Shown here piece by piece: positions 7,969 through 15,342 of a stretch of 64,000 bases of DNA (its first letter is position 1; the number at the start of each line of letters is the position of its first letter). Made by a program: the position numbers and the translations under genes. The stretch is taken from the NCBI RefSeq assembly GCF_001747095.1, contig NZ_MDGP01000001.1, positions 1,161,001 to 1,225,000 of the forward strand, given 5' to 3'. A model generated the notes under the pieces. That model was given only the letters and a program-made list of their open reading frames with translations. It was not told where the DNA came from and made no database searches. The DNA is from Roseivirga sp. 4D4 (lineage in GTDB: Bacteria > Bacteroidota > Bacteroidia > Cytophagales > Cyclobacteriaceae).

Positions 7969-9165
7969 ATGGAAATCATACTTTGGACGTCAGTTGGAAT
8001 TATTTTTTATCACTTCATTGGATATGGAGTAACCTTGACTTTGCTCAATAGACTAAAAAGCGGGAAACCTTCTCCAGCACCTCTCTCCGACACTGATTTG
8101 CCAGAGGTTACAATGCTGATAGCGGCTTATAATGAAGAAGACATTATTGAAGAAAAGATCCTCAACTCCATATCTCTTGACTATCCAAAAGACAAACTAA
8201 AAATAGTCGTAGTATCTGATGGCTCAGATGATCATACCAATAACATTGTCAGAAAGCATCCAGAGGTCGAGCTCTATTTTAAACCATTAAGACAAGGAAA
8301 GATTGCCGCTGTCAATCGAGTTATGCCATTGATAAGCACTCCCTATACCGTCTTCACAGATGCTAATGTCATGATCAACAAAGATGGTTTAAGGCAAATG
8401 ACGGATCATTTTCAAAGGAACAGGGTTGCTGCAGTATCAGGTGAAAAAACCGTAATGAGCGCAGCCTCGGATAGTGCTAGCGCATCGGGAGAAGGCTTTT
8501 ATTGGAAGTATGAGTCTTATCTAAAGCGCATGGACGCGCAGTGGAACACCTTAGTGGGATCTGCTGGTGAACTCTTTGCCATTCGCACCCATTTGTTTGA
8601 GACGATTGAAGAAAATACACTAATCGAAGATTTTATAATGACCATGAACTTGGCAGCCAAGGGCTATACAGTGGCCTACGAACCTAAGGCCTTGGCGATA
8701 GAGACAGCCTCAGCAACAATGGCCGAGGAACAAAAGCGAAAAGTCAGAATCAGTGCCGGGGGAATACAAGCCGTCATTAAGCTCTTACCGCTACTGAATT
8801 TCTTTAAGTATGGTAAACTTACATTTCAGTACGTTTCACACCGCGCCTTGAGATGGACATTAAATCCCATTGCCTTATTGCTCATACTGATATGCTCGTT
8901 TCAGCTGGCGAGTGAATTCTGGCTCTACGAAGGGTTGCTAAGGACACAATTGATCTTTTACCTGTTGGCATTTGTCGGATATGTGATCAGAGATGGCCAA
9001 ACCAATGTCAAATGGCTACATATCCCCTATTACTTCATCTTTATGCACCTCTGCATAGTATTAGGCTGGCTCAAATACTTCAGTGGAAAACAGCAGGTGA
9101 CTTGGGAGAAATCCAAGAGAGTAGCTTCAACAATAAGTCTTAGTCAGACCCAACTATTGAAATAG
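7969..9165 (+). CDS. Membrane-anchored family 2 glycosyltransferase
   Basis: A 398-residue protein: N-terminal helix (residues 4-27), GT-A domain, then three or four C-terminal helices (about 290-365). Seen: IAAYNEED at 51-58, SDGSDD at 83-88, DAN at 131-133 in place of the common DAD, GSAGELFAIR near 197, ED at 220-221, and EEQKRKVRISAGG at 253-265, which corresponds to the Q-x-x-R-W region of processive enzymes but lacks the tryptophan. Known: poly-N-acetylglucosamine and cellulose synthase relatives share this layout. It is separated by 105 bp from the upstream gene, so it may have its own promoter, but it continues the same cluster on the same strand. Confidence 0.85.
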   Translation: MEIILWTSVGIIFYHFIGYGVTLTLLNRLKSGKPSPAPLSDTDLPEVTMLIAAYNEEDIIEEKILNSISLDYPKDKLKIVVVSDGSDDHTNNIVRKHPEVELYFKPLRQGKIAAVNRVMPLISTPYTVFTDANVMINKDGLRQMTDHFQRNRVAAVSGEKTVMSAASDSASASGEGFYWKYESYLKRMDAQWNTLVGSAGELFAIRTHLFETIEENTLIEDFIMTMNLAAKGYTVAYEPKALAIETASATMAEEQKRKVRISAGGIQAVIKLLPLLNFFKYGKLTFQYVSHRALRWTLNPIALLLILICSFQLASEFWLYEGLLRTQLIFYLLAFVGYVIRDGQTNVKWLHIPYYFIFMHLCIVLGWLKYFSGKQQVTWEKSKRVASTISLSQTQLLK

Positions 9166-9295
9166 AGGTTGTTCAAGGAGCCAAAAAAATTAATGAGATA
9201 TTTAGAGCAAAATCACTTATTGTAAGAGACTTTGCCAGCACTGTATTTACCAACTAATTACAAAAACCTTAAGTCTTTCACCTCGAACCTTGCAA

Positions 9296-10024
9296 CTACA
9301 ATAAGTTCAGCCTTTTAATAAGTGCTTCTTTATTGGCTCTGGAAATTGGGATCACTTTGTCTTCAATCAATAGATTAGACTCTTCGATGTCGATAATCTT
9401 GGATAGGTTAACCACATAAGACCTGTGCACCTTAGCGAAGTTGTACTCATTCAAGCGATCAATAACACGCTTCATGGTAGAGTGTACGATATAGCCCTTC
9501 TCCTTGGTCTTGAAAAGTGCGTAATCACCTTTTGCTTCAATGTACAATAAGTCTGAGATATTGATCTTAATCAGTTTAGAATCGACCTTTAAGAACATGC
9601 TGTTGTCTATAATCTTAGACATGCCTGGCTTATCTTCAGCCTTCTTCAGTCGCTGAAAAGCAGACATTGCTACCTCAATAGCCGCATTAATCTCTTTCAC
9701 TCCATAAGGCTTGACTAAGTATCCAAAGGGACCTCTTTCCTTCGCACGAGATACGGTTGTGTTATCCGCGAAGGCAGTTGTGAAGATGAAAGGAATATCA
9801 AATTGATCATTAATCAACTCTGCTAAATCAACTCCGTCAATATCACCACCAATCTGAATGTCCAGGAGTGCAATCTGCGGTTCATGTTCATTACATAAAC
9901 TAATGGCTGTTTCAGCATCTGGTGCGATTCCAACAACCTGATGGTCTAATAATTCAAGGATGTCTTTAACACTATCTGCTATCATAGGGTCGTCTTCAAC
10001 GACCAGCACTTTCAATTGACTCAT
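9296..10024 (-). CDS. LytTR-family response regulator
   Basis: A 242-residue protein. Residues 1-125 form a receiver domain: acidic pocket EDD at 10-12, phospho-acceptor Asp55 in LLDIQI, Thr in FTTAFAD and the Lys of YLVKPYG. Residues about 145-242 form a LytTR DNA-binding domain (IEAKGDYALFKT, HSTMKRVIDRL, FAKVHRSYVVNLSKI, VIPISRANKEALIKRL). Known: LytTR regulators bind paired direct repeats about 21 bp apart. It lies 60 bp downstream of the sensor kinase gene on the same strand and is probably cotranscribed. Direct repeats at 12840-12914 upstream of that operon are candidate binding sites. Confidence 0.93.
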   Translation of the reverse strand: MSQLKVLVVEDDPMIADSVKDILELLDHQVVGIAPDAETAISLCNEHEPQIALLDIQIGGDIDGVDLAELINDQFDIPFIFTTAFADNTTVSRAKERGPFGYLVKPYGVKEINAAIEVAMSAFQRLKKAEDKPGMSKIIDNSMFLKVDSKLIKINISDLLYIEAKGDYALFKTKEKGYIVHSTMKRVIDRLNEYNFAKVHRSYVVNLSKIIDIEESNLLIEDKVIPISRANKEALIKRLNLL

Positions 10025-10084
10025 ACTGTGGTTTTATTTCCCATCAATATAGGAATTAGGAGTTAATTCACACGTTAATAAGAA

Positions 10085-12745
10085 TTACTTATAAGGAAGT
10101 TCGACAATAAACTCAGCACCCTCGCCTACCTCGCTGATTACAGAAACATGACCACCATGCATTTCTGTAAACTCTTTGACAATAGATAAGCCTAATCCTG
10201 AACCTTGGATATTCTTAACGTTAGTAGCGCGATAAAAAGATTGAAAGAGTCCTTTCTGATCCTTCTTAGGAATTCCAATGCCGAAATCCTTGACATGTAT
10301 GTTCACGGTTTTCAACTTGTTAAATGCAAGTGTGACCTCAGGAGTTGATTTATTTTCCGAGTACTTGATCGCATTGGAAACCAAATTGCTAATCACATGA
10401 TCAAGTAGTTGACGATCATAGGCCACTGGTTTCGGAACACCAACCACCTTGAAATCAATCGTCTTAGGATCAGCGTCATCATATCTGTGCTTAAGGACCA
10501 AGTGCTCACAGAAGGCCACTAAATCATCTTCTCTTTTCTTAATCTCTATTTTCCCAGCCTCTATTCTACCTAACATTAGAATGTCATTCATAAGACCGGT
10601 TACCCTACCAATTTCCGAAGATATCCGATCGAAATACTTATCAAAAGATGATGCTCCGTCAGGTAAAAGGCTTCCCAGCTTGAAGTTAATGAGGTCAGTG
10701 TTCTGTTTTATGGTAGTAAGAGGTGTCCTAAACTCGTGAGAGGTCATAGCCACAAACCTTGATTTCAGTTCATTCAGTTCTCTTTCTTTATTCAGCGCCT
10801 TTTCAGTCTCTTCCTGCACCTTTTTCTGAACGGTGATATCGCTAACAAATGCGGTAAAAGTCTCAATACGCTTTGTCTTGACAGGAATAATGGCCAACTC
10901 TATTGGGAATTCCTCTCCATTCTTGCGGATGGCAGATATCTCTATCTTTTGATTGAGCACTGGTCCTTCACCTGTCTTTAGGTAATGCTTCATTCCACGA
11001 TCATGCGCCTCACGGAAATTAGGAGGAATAATCGTATCGGTCAGAGGTTTACCGATAGCTTCATCTGCAGTGTAGCCAAAGATCACCTCCGCTTGACGAT
11101 TCCACTCTGTCACAATACCCTTTGTATCAATAGTGATCACCCCGTCAATAGCAGAATCAAGGATCTTACGAAGCTTATTCTCATTATCCCTAAGTTCCTC
11201 CTCGGCCTCCTTTTGCTTCTGATGTGCCAAAGCCCTATTCAAGCGATTCGAGGCTAATACAGCGATCGTATTGAGGGTCTCCAGATGCTGCTGTGTAAAG
11301 AAATTTCTTTGAGGATGCTCCGAATCAATCACACCGATCACTCTGCCATTAGCAACAATTGGCACCGATATTTCCGAAAGGCGCATGGAATCATCTACTA
11401 TGTAGCGATCATCCTTAGAAGTATCATTAATTATCTCAGCCTTACCGGTAAGTGCTACACTACCCACAATCCCTTCGCCTAATGGAATATGGATGGGGTT
11501 TTTAATAATGCGATTCTTCTCTGTTTTGGCACCATAGGCAGCAAGCTGCTCGAGCATCTCTGACTCCTCATTCAGCACATAGATCACACAATCCTCAAAG
11601 TCAAATTGATCAATGACATTTTCTGCAATTTCCCAGGCAATGTCAGTCAATGAGTCATCATCCAATAATTTTGTCACAAAACCATTGATAGCACTTAGAA
11701 ATTTCTCGTTATTCTTCAGTTCGATGTTTTGAGCTTCAAGCTGGTTTCGTGCTGCGATAAGTGCTTCTTCATCCTTCTGCTTGTCTGTAATGTCCATATG
11801 AATACCAATGGAACCCGTTCGGTTACCGTCAATATCATAAATGGGCGCTCCTGAAATGAGAGAATAGATCGGGGAACCGTCTTTATGCCTAAGCTTGATC
11901 TTATACACAGAAGCTACACCATCTCCGCGTTTCTCATGCTCTCTTTCTATTATGTCTTTCGTATCATCATCGACCAGTATGTCCGAAGCGATTTGTCCCA
12001 CAAGCTCATCTTGTGTGTATCCCGATATGATACACATGGCCTCGTTCGCATATACGATTCGCTCATCAAGATCGACTTCCATCAATCCATACTGAAGGTT
12101 TTGAATGATACCGCGGTACTTCTCTTCAGATTGAGCCAAGACCCTTTCGTTGTCATGTCTTTCAGAAATATCTCTGGCAATTGCCATTAAACCTGTAATC
12201 TCAGTGCCATTCTCAATCAACTGCACATTTTGGCCTAACCAGGCTTTATTACCATTCTTATCAACTATAGGAAACTCCATATAGGTTGATGGAATAGACT
12301 CATTGACTTGGTTTCTGTAGTGCTTTTGAAGTTTTCCTCTCCAGTCTTCTCTTACTAATTCCAGATAGGTCATATCCAGGCACTCTTCTCTGGAATAACC
12401 AGTAACCTCGCTTGCCTTTGGGTTTACATAGGTAAACTGGCCCTGTAGATTTATCTCATAAATAATATCATTGGCAGCCTCTACTAGGAGCTTGTACTTG
12501 TCTGTTTTGAATTTGTTCGTCAATACCCTATCCTGTTTTTCAGAAAAAGTAATATGGTATAAATCGCTGGAAGGTTCAACTTTTACATCAACAATGATGT
12601 CGTCTAAAGTAAGTTGTGGGGTATCCTTAGATTCGGACGTGGAAGACTCAAGAATAAGCTTTAGCAGGCGCTCATCAGGTTTTTGTCCCACACATAATTG
12701 ATATCTACTAATCAAATGATTAGAGATACTGCTTCTTTCTTTCAA
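10085..12745 (-). CDS. Multi-PAS/GAF sensor histidine kinase, soluble
   Basis: An 886-residue protein without any membrane segment. Domains in order: a short N-terminal region with no recognised domain, PAS about 82-200, PAS about 207-325, GAF about 355-510, PAS about 530-650, HisKA with the phospho-acceptor His670 in MTSHEFRTPL, and HATPase with NLVSNAIKYSEN (N box), DFGIGIP and GSGLGLSIV. Known: such kinases sense small ligands, redox state or light in the cytoplasm. Start: the frame opens with TTG at 12745; no in-frame ATG is near, so the exact start is uncertain. It forms an operon with the LytTR regulator downstream. HisKA kinases usually pair with other output domains, so this pairing is noteworthy although it is seen elsewhere in Bacteroidota. 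Confidence 0.92.
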   Translation of the reverse strand: MKERSSISNHLISRYQLCVGQKPDERLLKLILESSTSESKDTPQLTLDDIIVDVKVEPSSDLYHITFSEKQDRVLTNKFKTDKYKLLVEAANDIIYEINLQGQFTYVNPKASEVTGYSREECLDMTYLELVREDWRGKLQKHYRNQVNESIPSTYMEFPIVDKNGNKAWLGQNVQLIENGTEITGLMAIARDISERHDNERVLAQSEEKYRGIIQNLQYGLMEVDLDERIVYANEAMCIISGYTQDELVGQIASDILVDDDTKDIIEREHEKRGDGVASVYKIKLRHKDGSPIYSLISGAPIYDIDGNRTGSIGIHMDITDKQKDEEALIAARNQLEAQNIELKNNEKFLSAINGFVTKLLDDDSLTDIAWEIAENVIDQFDFEDCVIYVLNEESEMLEQLAAYGAKTEKNRIIKNPIHIPLGEGIVGSVALTGKAEIINDTSKDDRYIVDDSMRLSEISVPIVANGRVIGVIDSEHPQRNFFTQQHLETLNTIAVLASNRLNRALAHQKQKEAEEELRDNENKLRKILDSAIDGVITIDTKGIVTEWNRQAEVIFGYTADEAIGKPLTDTIIPPNFREAHDRGMKHYLKTGEGPVLNQKIEISAIRKNGEEFPIELAIIPVKTKRIETFTAFVSDITVQKKVQEETEKALNKERELNELKSRFVAMTSHEFRTPLTTIKQNTDLINFKLGSLLPDGASSFDKYFDRISSEIGRVTGLMNDILMLGRIEAGKIEIKKREDDLVAFCEHLVLKHRYDDADPKTIDFKVVGVPKPVAYDRQLLDHVISNLVSNAIKYSENKSTPEVTLAFNKLKTVNIHVKDFGIGIPKKDQKGLFQSFYRATNVKNIQGSGLGLSIVKEFTEMHGGHVSVISEVGEGAEFIVELPYK

Positions 12746-12789
12746 GAAGCCATCATGGCCTATCTTTATGTATGGTTTGATCCTGGGTT

Positions 12790-12804
12790 GAGTTACTTTA
12801 ACTC
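12790..12804. promoter_or_regulatory. Small inverted repeat upstream of the kinase gene
   Basis: GAGTTA-CTT-TAACTC is a perfect 6-bp inverted repeat with a 3-bp centre, 45-59 bp before the TTG start at 12745. It could be an operator or a small 5' UTR hairpin. Nothing more can be said. Confidence 0.3.
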
Positions 12805-12839
12805 AAAAGAACTAAACCATCATGCTACAATTCTAATAA

Positions 12840-12914
12840 TTCGTTGACTGACCATCATCCTTCGATAACTGACGGTATGTTTCGATAACTGACCAAATAA
12901 TTCGATGAATGAAA
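12840..12914. promoter_or_regulatory. Four direct repeats of 20-21 bp period, candidate LytTR binding sites
   Basis: Four units start at 12840, 12861, 12881 and 12901 on the plus strand: TTCGTTGACTGACC, TTCGATAACTGACG, TTCGATAACTGACC and TTCGATGAATGAAA. On the minus strand, the direction of the kinase operon, the unit reads GTCAGTTATCGAA. The published AgrA-type LytTR consensus [TA][AC][CA]GTTN[AG][TG] matches TCAGTTATC at 7 of 9 positions, and LytTR sites are spaced about 21 bp. The block sits 95-170 bp before the kinase/LytTR operon. Inferred: autoregulatory binding sites of the downstream LytTR protein. It is not a CRISPR: units are too short and have no true spacers. Confidence 0.55.
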
Positions 12915-12915
12915 T

Positions 12916-13368
12916 CTAAAAAAGCTCTCCCTGTACGCCTTGAGAAACTTTGATATGAGGCATAGGTGCTCTCGATTTCATTGAAGCCAGCGCCAGTCTG
13001 GATGTTTTTGCAGGTCTTTTCAAGGTCATTTGACCAGACTTACCCAATGCCTGAGCGATTAACTCATGCTCTAAATGTATAAGGCATTTGAGCCTATCCA
13101 AAGTAGGCTCTTCATCCGATAGATATGCTAATTTTTCATCAATCCGCTCAACTGAGGTTAAAGCAGATTGTAAGCCTTCCTGATAAGCGTTTGTAGTATC
13201 CTCCTTACTGCTTGCAGCAATACTTGAAGGAATACCAATAGCCAACAGGCTGATTTCATTAATCAAACCAGCCATATTAGTTTGTGTGTATTTACTGGCC
13301 AACTGGTGGGTGGTCGACACGATCTCCATGCCTTGTTCCAATATTTTTAAACTTCCAAAAGTCTTCAT
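12916..13368 (-). CDS. Four-helix-bundle (S23/IVP-like) protein
   Basis: The preferred start is the ATG at 13368 (MKTFGSLKILEQGMEIV), giving 150 residues; a GTG at 13410 would lie inside an inverted repeat. Seen: residues 1-90 follow the pattern of the 23S rRNA-intervening-sequence protein family, with helix 1 beginning FGSLKILEQG, an AIGIPSSIAAS segment matching the family's A-V-S-I-P-x-N-I-A-E turn, and helix 4 with a TSVERIDEKLAYL pattern. The C-terminus is a basic extension of about 40 residues (KRPAKTSRLALASMKSR). Known: this fold includes Avd, the accessory protein of diversity-generating retroelements, but no reverse transcriptase is nearby. Function unknown; it may act with the 2H-like gene immediately upstream. 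Confidence 0.65.
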   Translation of the reverse strand: MKTFGSLKILEQGMEIVSTTHQLASKYTQTNMAGLINEISLLAIGIPSSIAASSKEDTTNAYQEGLQSALTSVERIDEKLAYLSDEEPTLDRLKCLIHLEHELIAQALGKSGQMTLKRPAKTSRLALASMKSRAPMPHIKVSQGVQGELF

Positions 13369-13400
13369 CTCAAGTTCTTTAAACTTAACGCCCCTTGCAA

Positions 13401-13443
13401 TCTCCGCCACCTGGTATGGCGGAGACTGGTCAGTTAAACTGAC
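13401..13443. promoter_or_regulatory. Two adjacent perfect inverted repeats between the 2H-like and S23-like genes
   Basis: TCTCCGCCA (13401-13409) and TGGCGGAGA (13417-13425) form a 9-bp stem with a 7-base loop. Next to it GTCAGTTAAACTGAC (13429-13443) is a perfect palindrome around a central A. They fill the 93-bp gap before the ATG at 13368. The T-run expected of an intrinsic terminator is missing, so an operator or a 5' UTR structure is more likely. The half-site GTCAGTT also occurs in the direct repeats at 12840-12914. Confidence 0.5.
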
Positions 13444-13461
13444 ATGGGACTAACCTAAACA

Positions 13462-14070
13462 TTAATTAAGCCCTAGCAACTCTCCTTCTGATTTAGCAAA
13501 GGGCAGTGTCGTCAAACTTTCCCAGGTATTAAAAGGTGCTTTTCTCTTTAGTATATGTAATCGTGTAATTCTAAAATTATTAGTATAAGCCACATGCTCG
13601 TAGTCCTTAACCGCCTCCATAAACTGAAAGGCATTCAAATCACGCGCAATGCTCATAGCAGGCTGATAGTGCTTATTCAGAAAGGCCAGTGAGATTAGCT
13701 CTTTAAAAAGCCTAAGCCTTAGTTGATTATAAACATCTAAAAGCGACTGCTTATTCAATACATCCAGATACACATGCTTCTCTATTCCATTAAACCCAAA
13801 TCCGTTCAAAAACACTTCAAAACCATTGATTTCGTCAAGCACTTCTTGCGTGGCATTTAATATCCTCTGTTCTCTTTCCTCCGGTTGAAAAAAGGAAACC
13901 AAACGAATATGAGCACATGAATTCTGACCAGCATAAGCCCCATACTTAAGGAAAAACTCTTTCTTGAATTGCTTTACCTCCTCGTTTATTTCGGCATAAG
14001 GAAGCGCAATGACCATATACTCACTAAGCGTGGTATAGGTAAACATTTTGCTGGTGTTTTCTGTAATCAT
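13462..14070 (-). CDS. 2H-phosphoesterase (2'-5' RNA ligase)-like protein with degenerate catalytic motifs
   Basis: A 202-residue protein. Seen: YMVIALPYAEINEEVKQFKK at the start, the first motif region CAHIRLVSF, the second region YQPAMSIAR, and a C-terminal FRITRLHILKR...W that is typical of the last strands of the 2H fold. Known: active 2H enzymes carry two H-x-[ST] motifs. Here the first reads H-I-R and the second A-M-S, so the second histidine is replaced by alanine and the first motif lacks Ser/Thr. Inferred: a catalytically dead or altered relative that may still bind RNA or nucleotides. The start is the ATG at 14070 or, with a short leader, the ATG at 14046 (MFTYTTLSEY); the promoter position favours the latter slightly. 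Confidence 0.65.
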   Translation of the reverse strand: MITENTSKMFTYTTLSEYMVIALPYAEINEEVKQFKKEFFLKYGAYAGQNSCAHIRLVSFFQPEEREQRILNATQEVLDEINGFEVFLNGFGFNGIEKHVYLDVLNKQSLLDVYNQLRLRLFKELISLAFLNKHYQPAMSIARDLNAFQFMEAVKDYEHVAYTNNFRITRLHILKRKAPFNTWESLTTLPFAKSEGELLGLN

Positions 14071-14074
14071 GACT

Positions 14075-14119
14075 CAAATATACTAAATATATTAGTATTA
14101 CAAACTACTATTTTTAGTA
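14075..14119 (-). promoter_or_regulatory. Bacteroidota-type promoter covered by palindromic operators
   Basis: On the minus strand a -7 element TATATTTG (14082-14075) matches TAnnTTTG, and GTTTG (14105-14101) stands 18 bp upstream in the -33 position. The spacer holds TACTAA-N5-TTAGTA (14081-14097), and a second palindrome TACTA-TTTT-TAGTA lies at 14106-14119 just upstream. The placement suggests repression of the 2H-like/S23-like gene pair by a dimeric regulator. Transcription would start at about the ATG at 14070. Confidence 0.5.
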
Positions 14120-14215
14120 TTTCTGAAATACATCCCAATTGAAAGGAATCGCACATTTTTAACCAATCGGTAGGGTATCTCTGTCCTTAACGTATTCAAC
14201 CCAAAGACCAAAATC

Positions 14216-15283
14216 ATGAAACAAACAATAGTGATACTAATCAGCTTAGTGCTAATTGCATTAGCAGCCTGCAGCAACTCCCCTTCACCGGACTCAGATT
14301 CAAAAGAGAATCAAACTAACACCTTGAGCAATGAAAGAATGCTCTTGGTATTGTCAGCACCATCAGTCAATGAGCAATACTACGCTCCTGCATTCGATCT
14401 GATCGTTGACTTTCAGATTAACTACGCAAAGCAAATCATGGGAAATGACAATGTGGTGATTATCGTTGATTGTCAAACTAAGTCTTTCTATGAGGGCAAA
14501 GTACCTGAGGACATATTGATCACTGCAGATGTATATGATATCTGGGTGAGAGACTTTACAACAGTCAATCCACTATCGCCTGTACAATTTACCTATACCT
14601 GGGCCTCCATGTTGCGACAGCAAAGCAGAGAAGTTCAGGGAAGCTTTAGCCAATTGGCTGACCAACTCAACATTGTACGAACCAAAACCGACCTTTTAAT
14701 CGATGGAGGGAATATTGTAGACAATTACAAGGGAAGAGTAATCACCACTACCCGATTCCTGGAAGACAATAACCTCTCATATGCCGAAGGTGTCTCTCGG
14801 CTCAAGGACTTACTTGGTGCAAGTGAAGTAGCCATCATCACACCAGATGAAGAAGTACTGGCTCATTCAGATGGTATGGTAAGCTGGGTGGATAATGATA
14901 CACTATTGATCAATGACTATAGCACTAACCCAGCTTTAAGAACGGAAGTAATGAATGAGTTGAACAAGGCCTTTCCCGGTATATCAATCATAGAGGTGCC
15001 TGTTGAGTACGCGACTAACCCTCCCGGACAATGGGATGGCTTTGAATCGGCTTGTGGTATCAATCTCAATGCGACAGTTACCTTTAATAATATCTATGTG
15101 CCAACTTTTGGAATGAGTCACGAAGCTGCTGCTTTGAGAACAATAAGAGAGAATACGACTAAGAATGTGATAGAAGTAAATGCCGAAGGCATATGCGCTA
15201 TGGGTGGTAGTGTAAGATGTCTCACCTGGCAATTAGCTGGTGAGAATGCTGAGCGACTCATCCTAGCTGCCAGAGCACAATAG
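14216..15283 (+). CDS. Agmatine deiminase/PAD_porph-family lipoprotein
   Basis: A 355-residue protein with a lipoprotein signal: hydrophobic residues 4-18 ending in LAAC, so Cys20 is likely lipidated. Seen: DIWVRDF near 110, IDGGNIVD near 163, AHSDGMVSW near 220 and MGGSVRCLTWQ near the C-terminus, which supply the Asp, His and catalytic Cys of the guanidino-group-modifying fold. Known: the family includes agmatine deiminase (agmatine to N-carbamoylputrescine) and the Porphyromonas-type peptidyl-arginine deiminase. Substrate is uncertain: cytoplasmic agmatine deiminases have no lipobox, so action on an extracytoplasmic guanidino compound or peptide is inferred. It is divergent from the 2H-like gene. 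Confidence 0.85.
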   Translation: MKQTIVILISLVLIALAACSNSPSPDSDSKENQTNTLSNERMLLVLSAPSVNEQYYAPAFDLIVDFQINYAKQIMGNDNVVIIVDCQTKSFYEGKVPEDILITADVYDIWVRDFTTVNPLSPVQFTYTWASMLRQQSREVQGSFSQLADQLNIVRTKTDLLIDGGNIVDNYKGRVITTTRFLEDNNLSYAEGVSRLKDLLGASEVAIITPDEEVLAHSDGMVSWVDNDTLLINDYSTNPALRTEVMNELNKAFPGISIIEVPVEYATNPPGQWDGFESACGINLNATVTFNNIYVPTFGMSHEAAALRTIRENTTKNVIEVNAEGICAMGGSVRCLTWQLAGENAERLILAARAQ

Positions 15284-15316
15284 TGCTTGCATCCCCCATC
15301 GGATTTTAGGAACTTC

Positions 15317-15342
15317 CCATGGTCATAATTAATCGACCATGG
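15317..15342 (+). promoter_or_regulatory. Inverted repeat enclosing the start codon of the YdeI-like gene
   Basis: CCATGGTC (15317-15324) and GACCATGG (15335-15342) are perfect 8-bp arms around a 10-base AT-rich loop. The right arm contains the ATG at 15339, so the hairpin would hide the start codon in mRNA; as DNA it could be an operator. Confidence 0.4.

Noticed and set aside
10449..12701. Several open frames on the plus strand opposite the sensor kinase gene
   Set aside because: They overlap a clear kinase on the other strand, have no family features and follow its codon pattern in antisense.
12840..12914. CRISPR-like array
   Set aside because: Units of about 13-14 bp at 20-bp period leave only 6-8 bases between them, there are only four, and no cas gene is present.
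12916..13410. Diversity-generating retroelement suggested by an Avd-like four-helix protein
   Set aside because: No reverse transcriptase, no template/variable repeat pair and no C-type-lectin target were found in the window.
13369..13410. GTG start at 13410 for the four-helix-bundle gene
   Set aside because: The added residues would be encoded within an inverted repeat and are not part of the family fold; the ATG at 13368 begins directly before the family's first helix.
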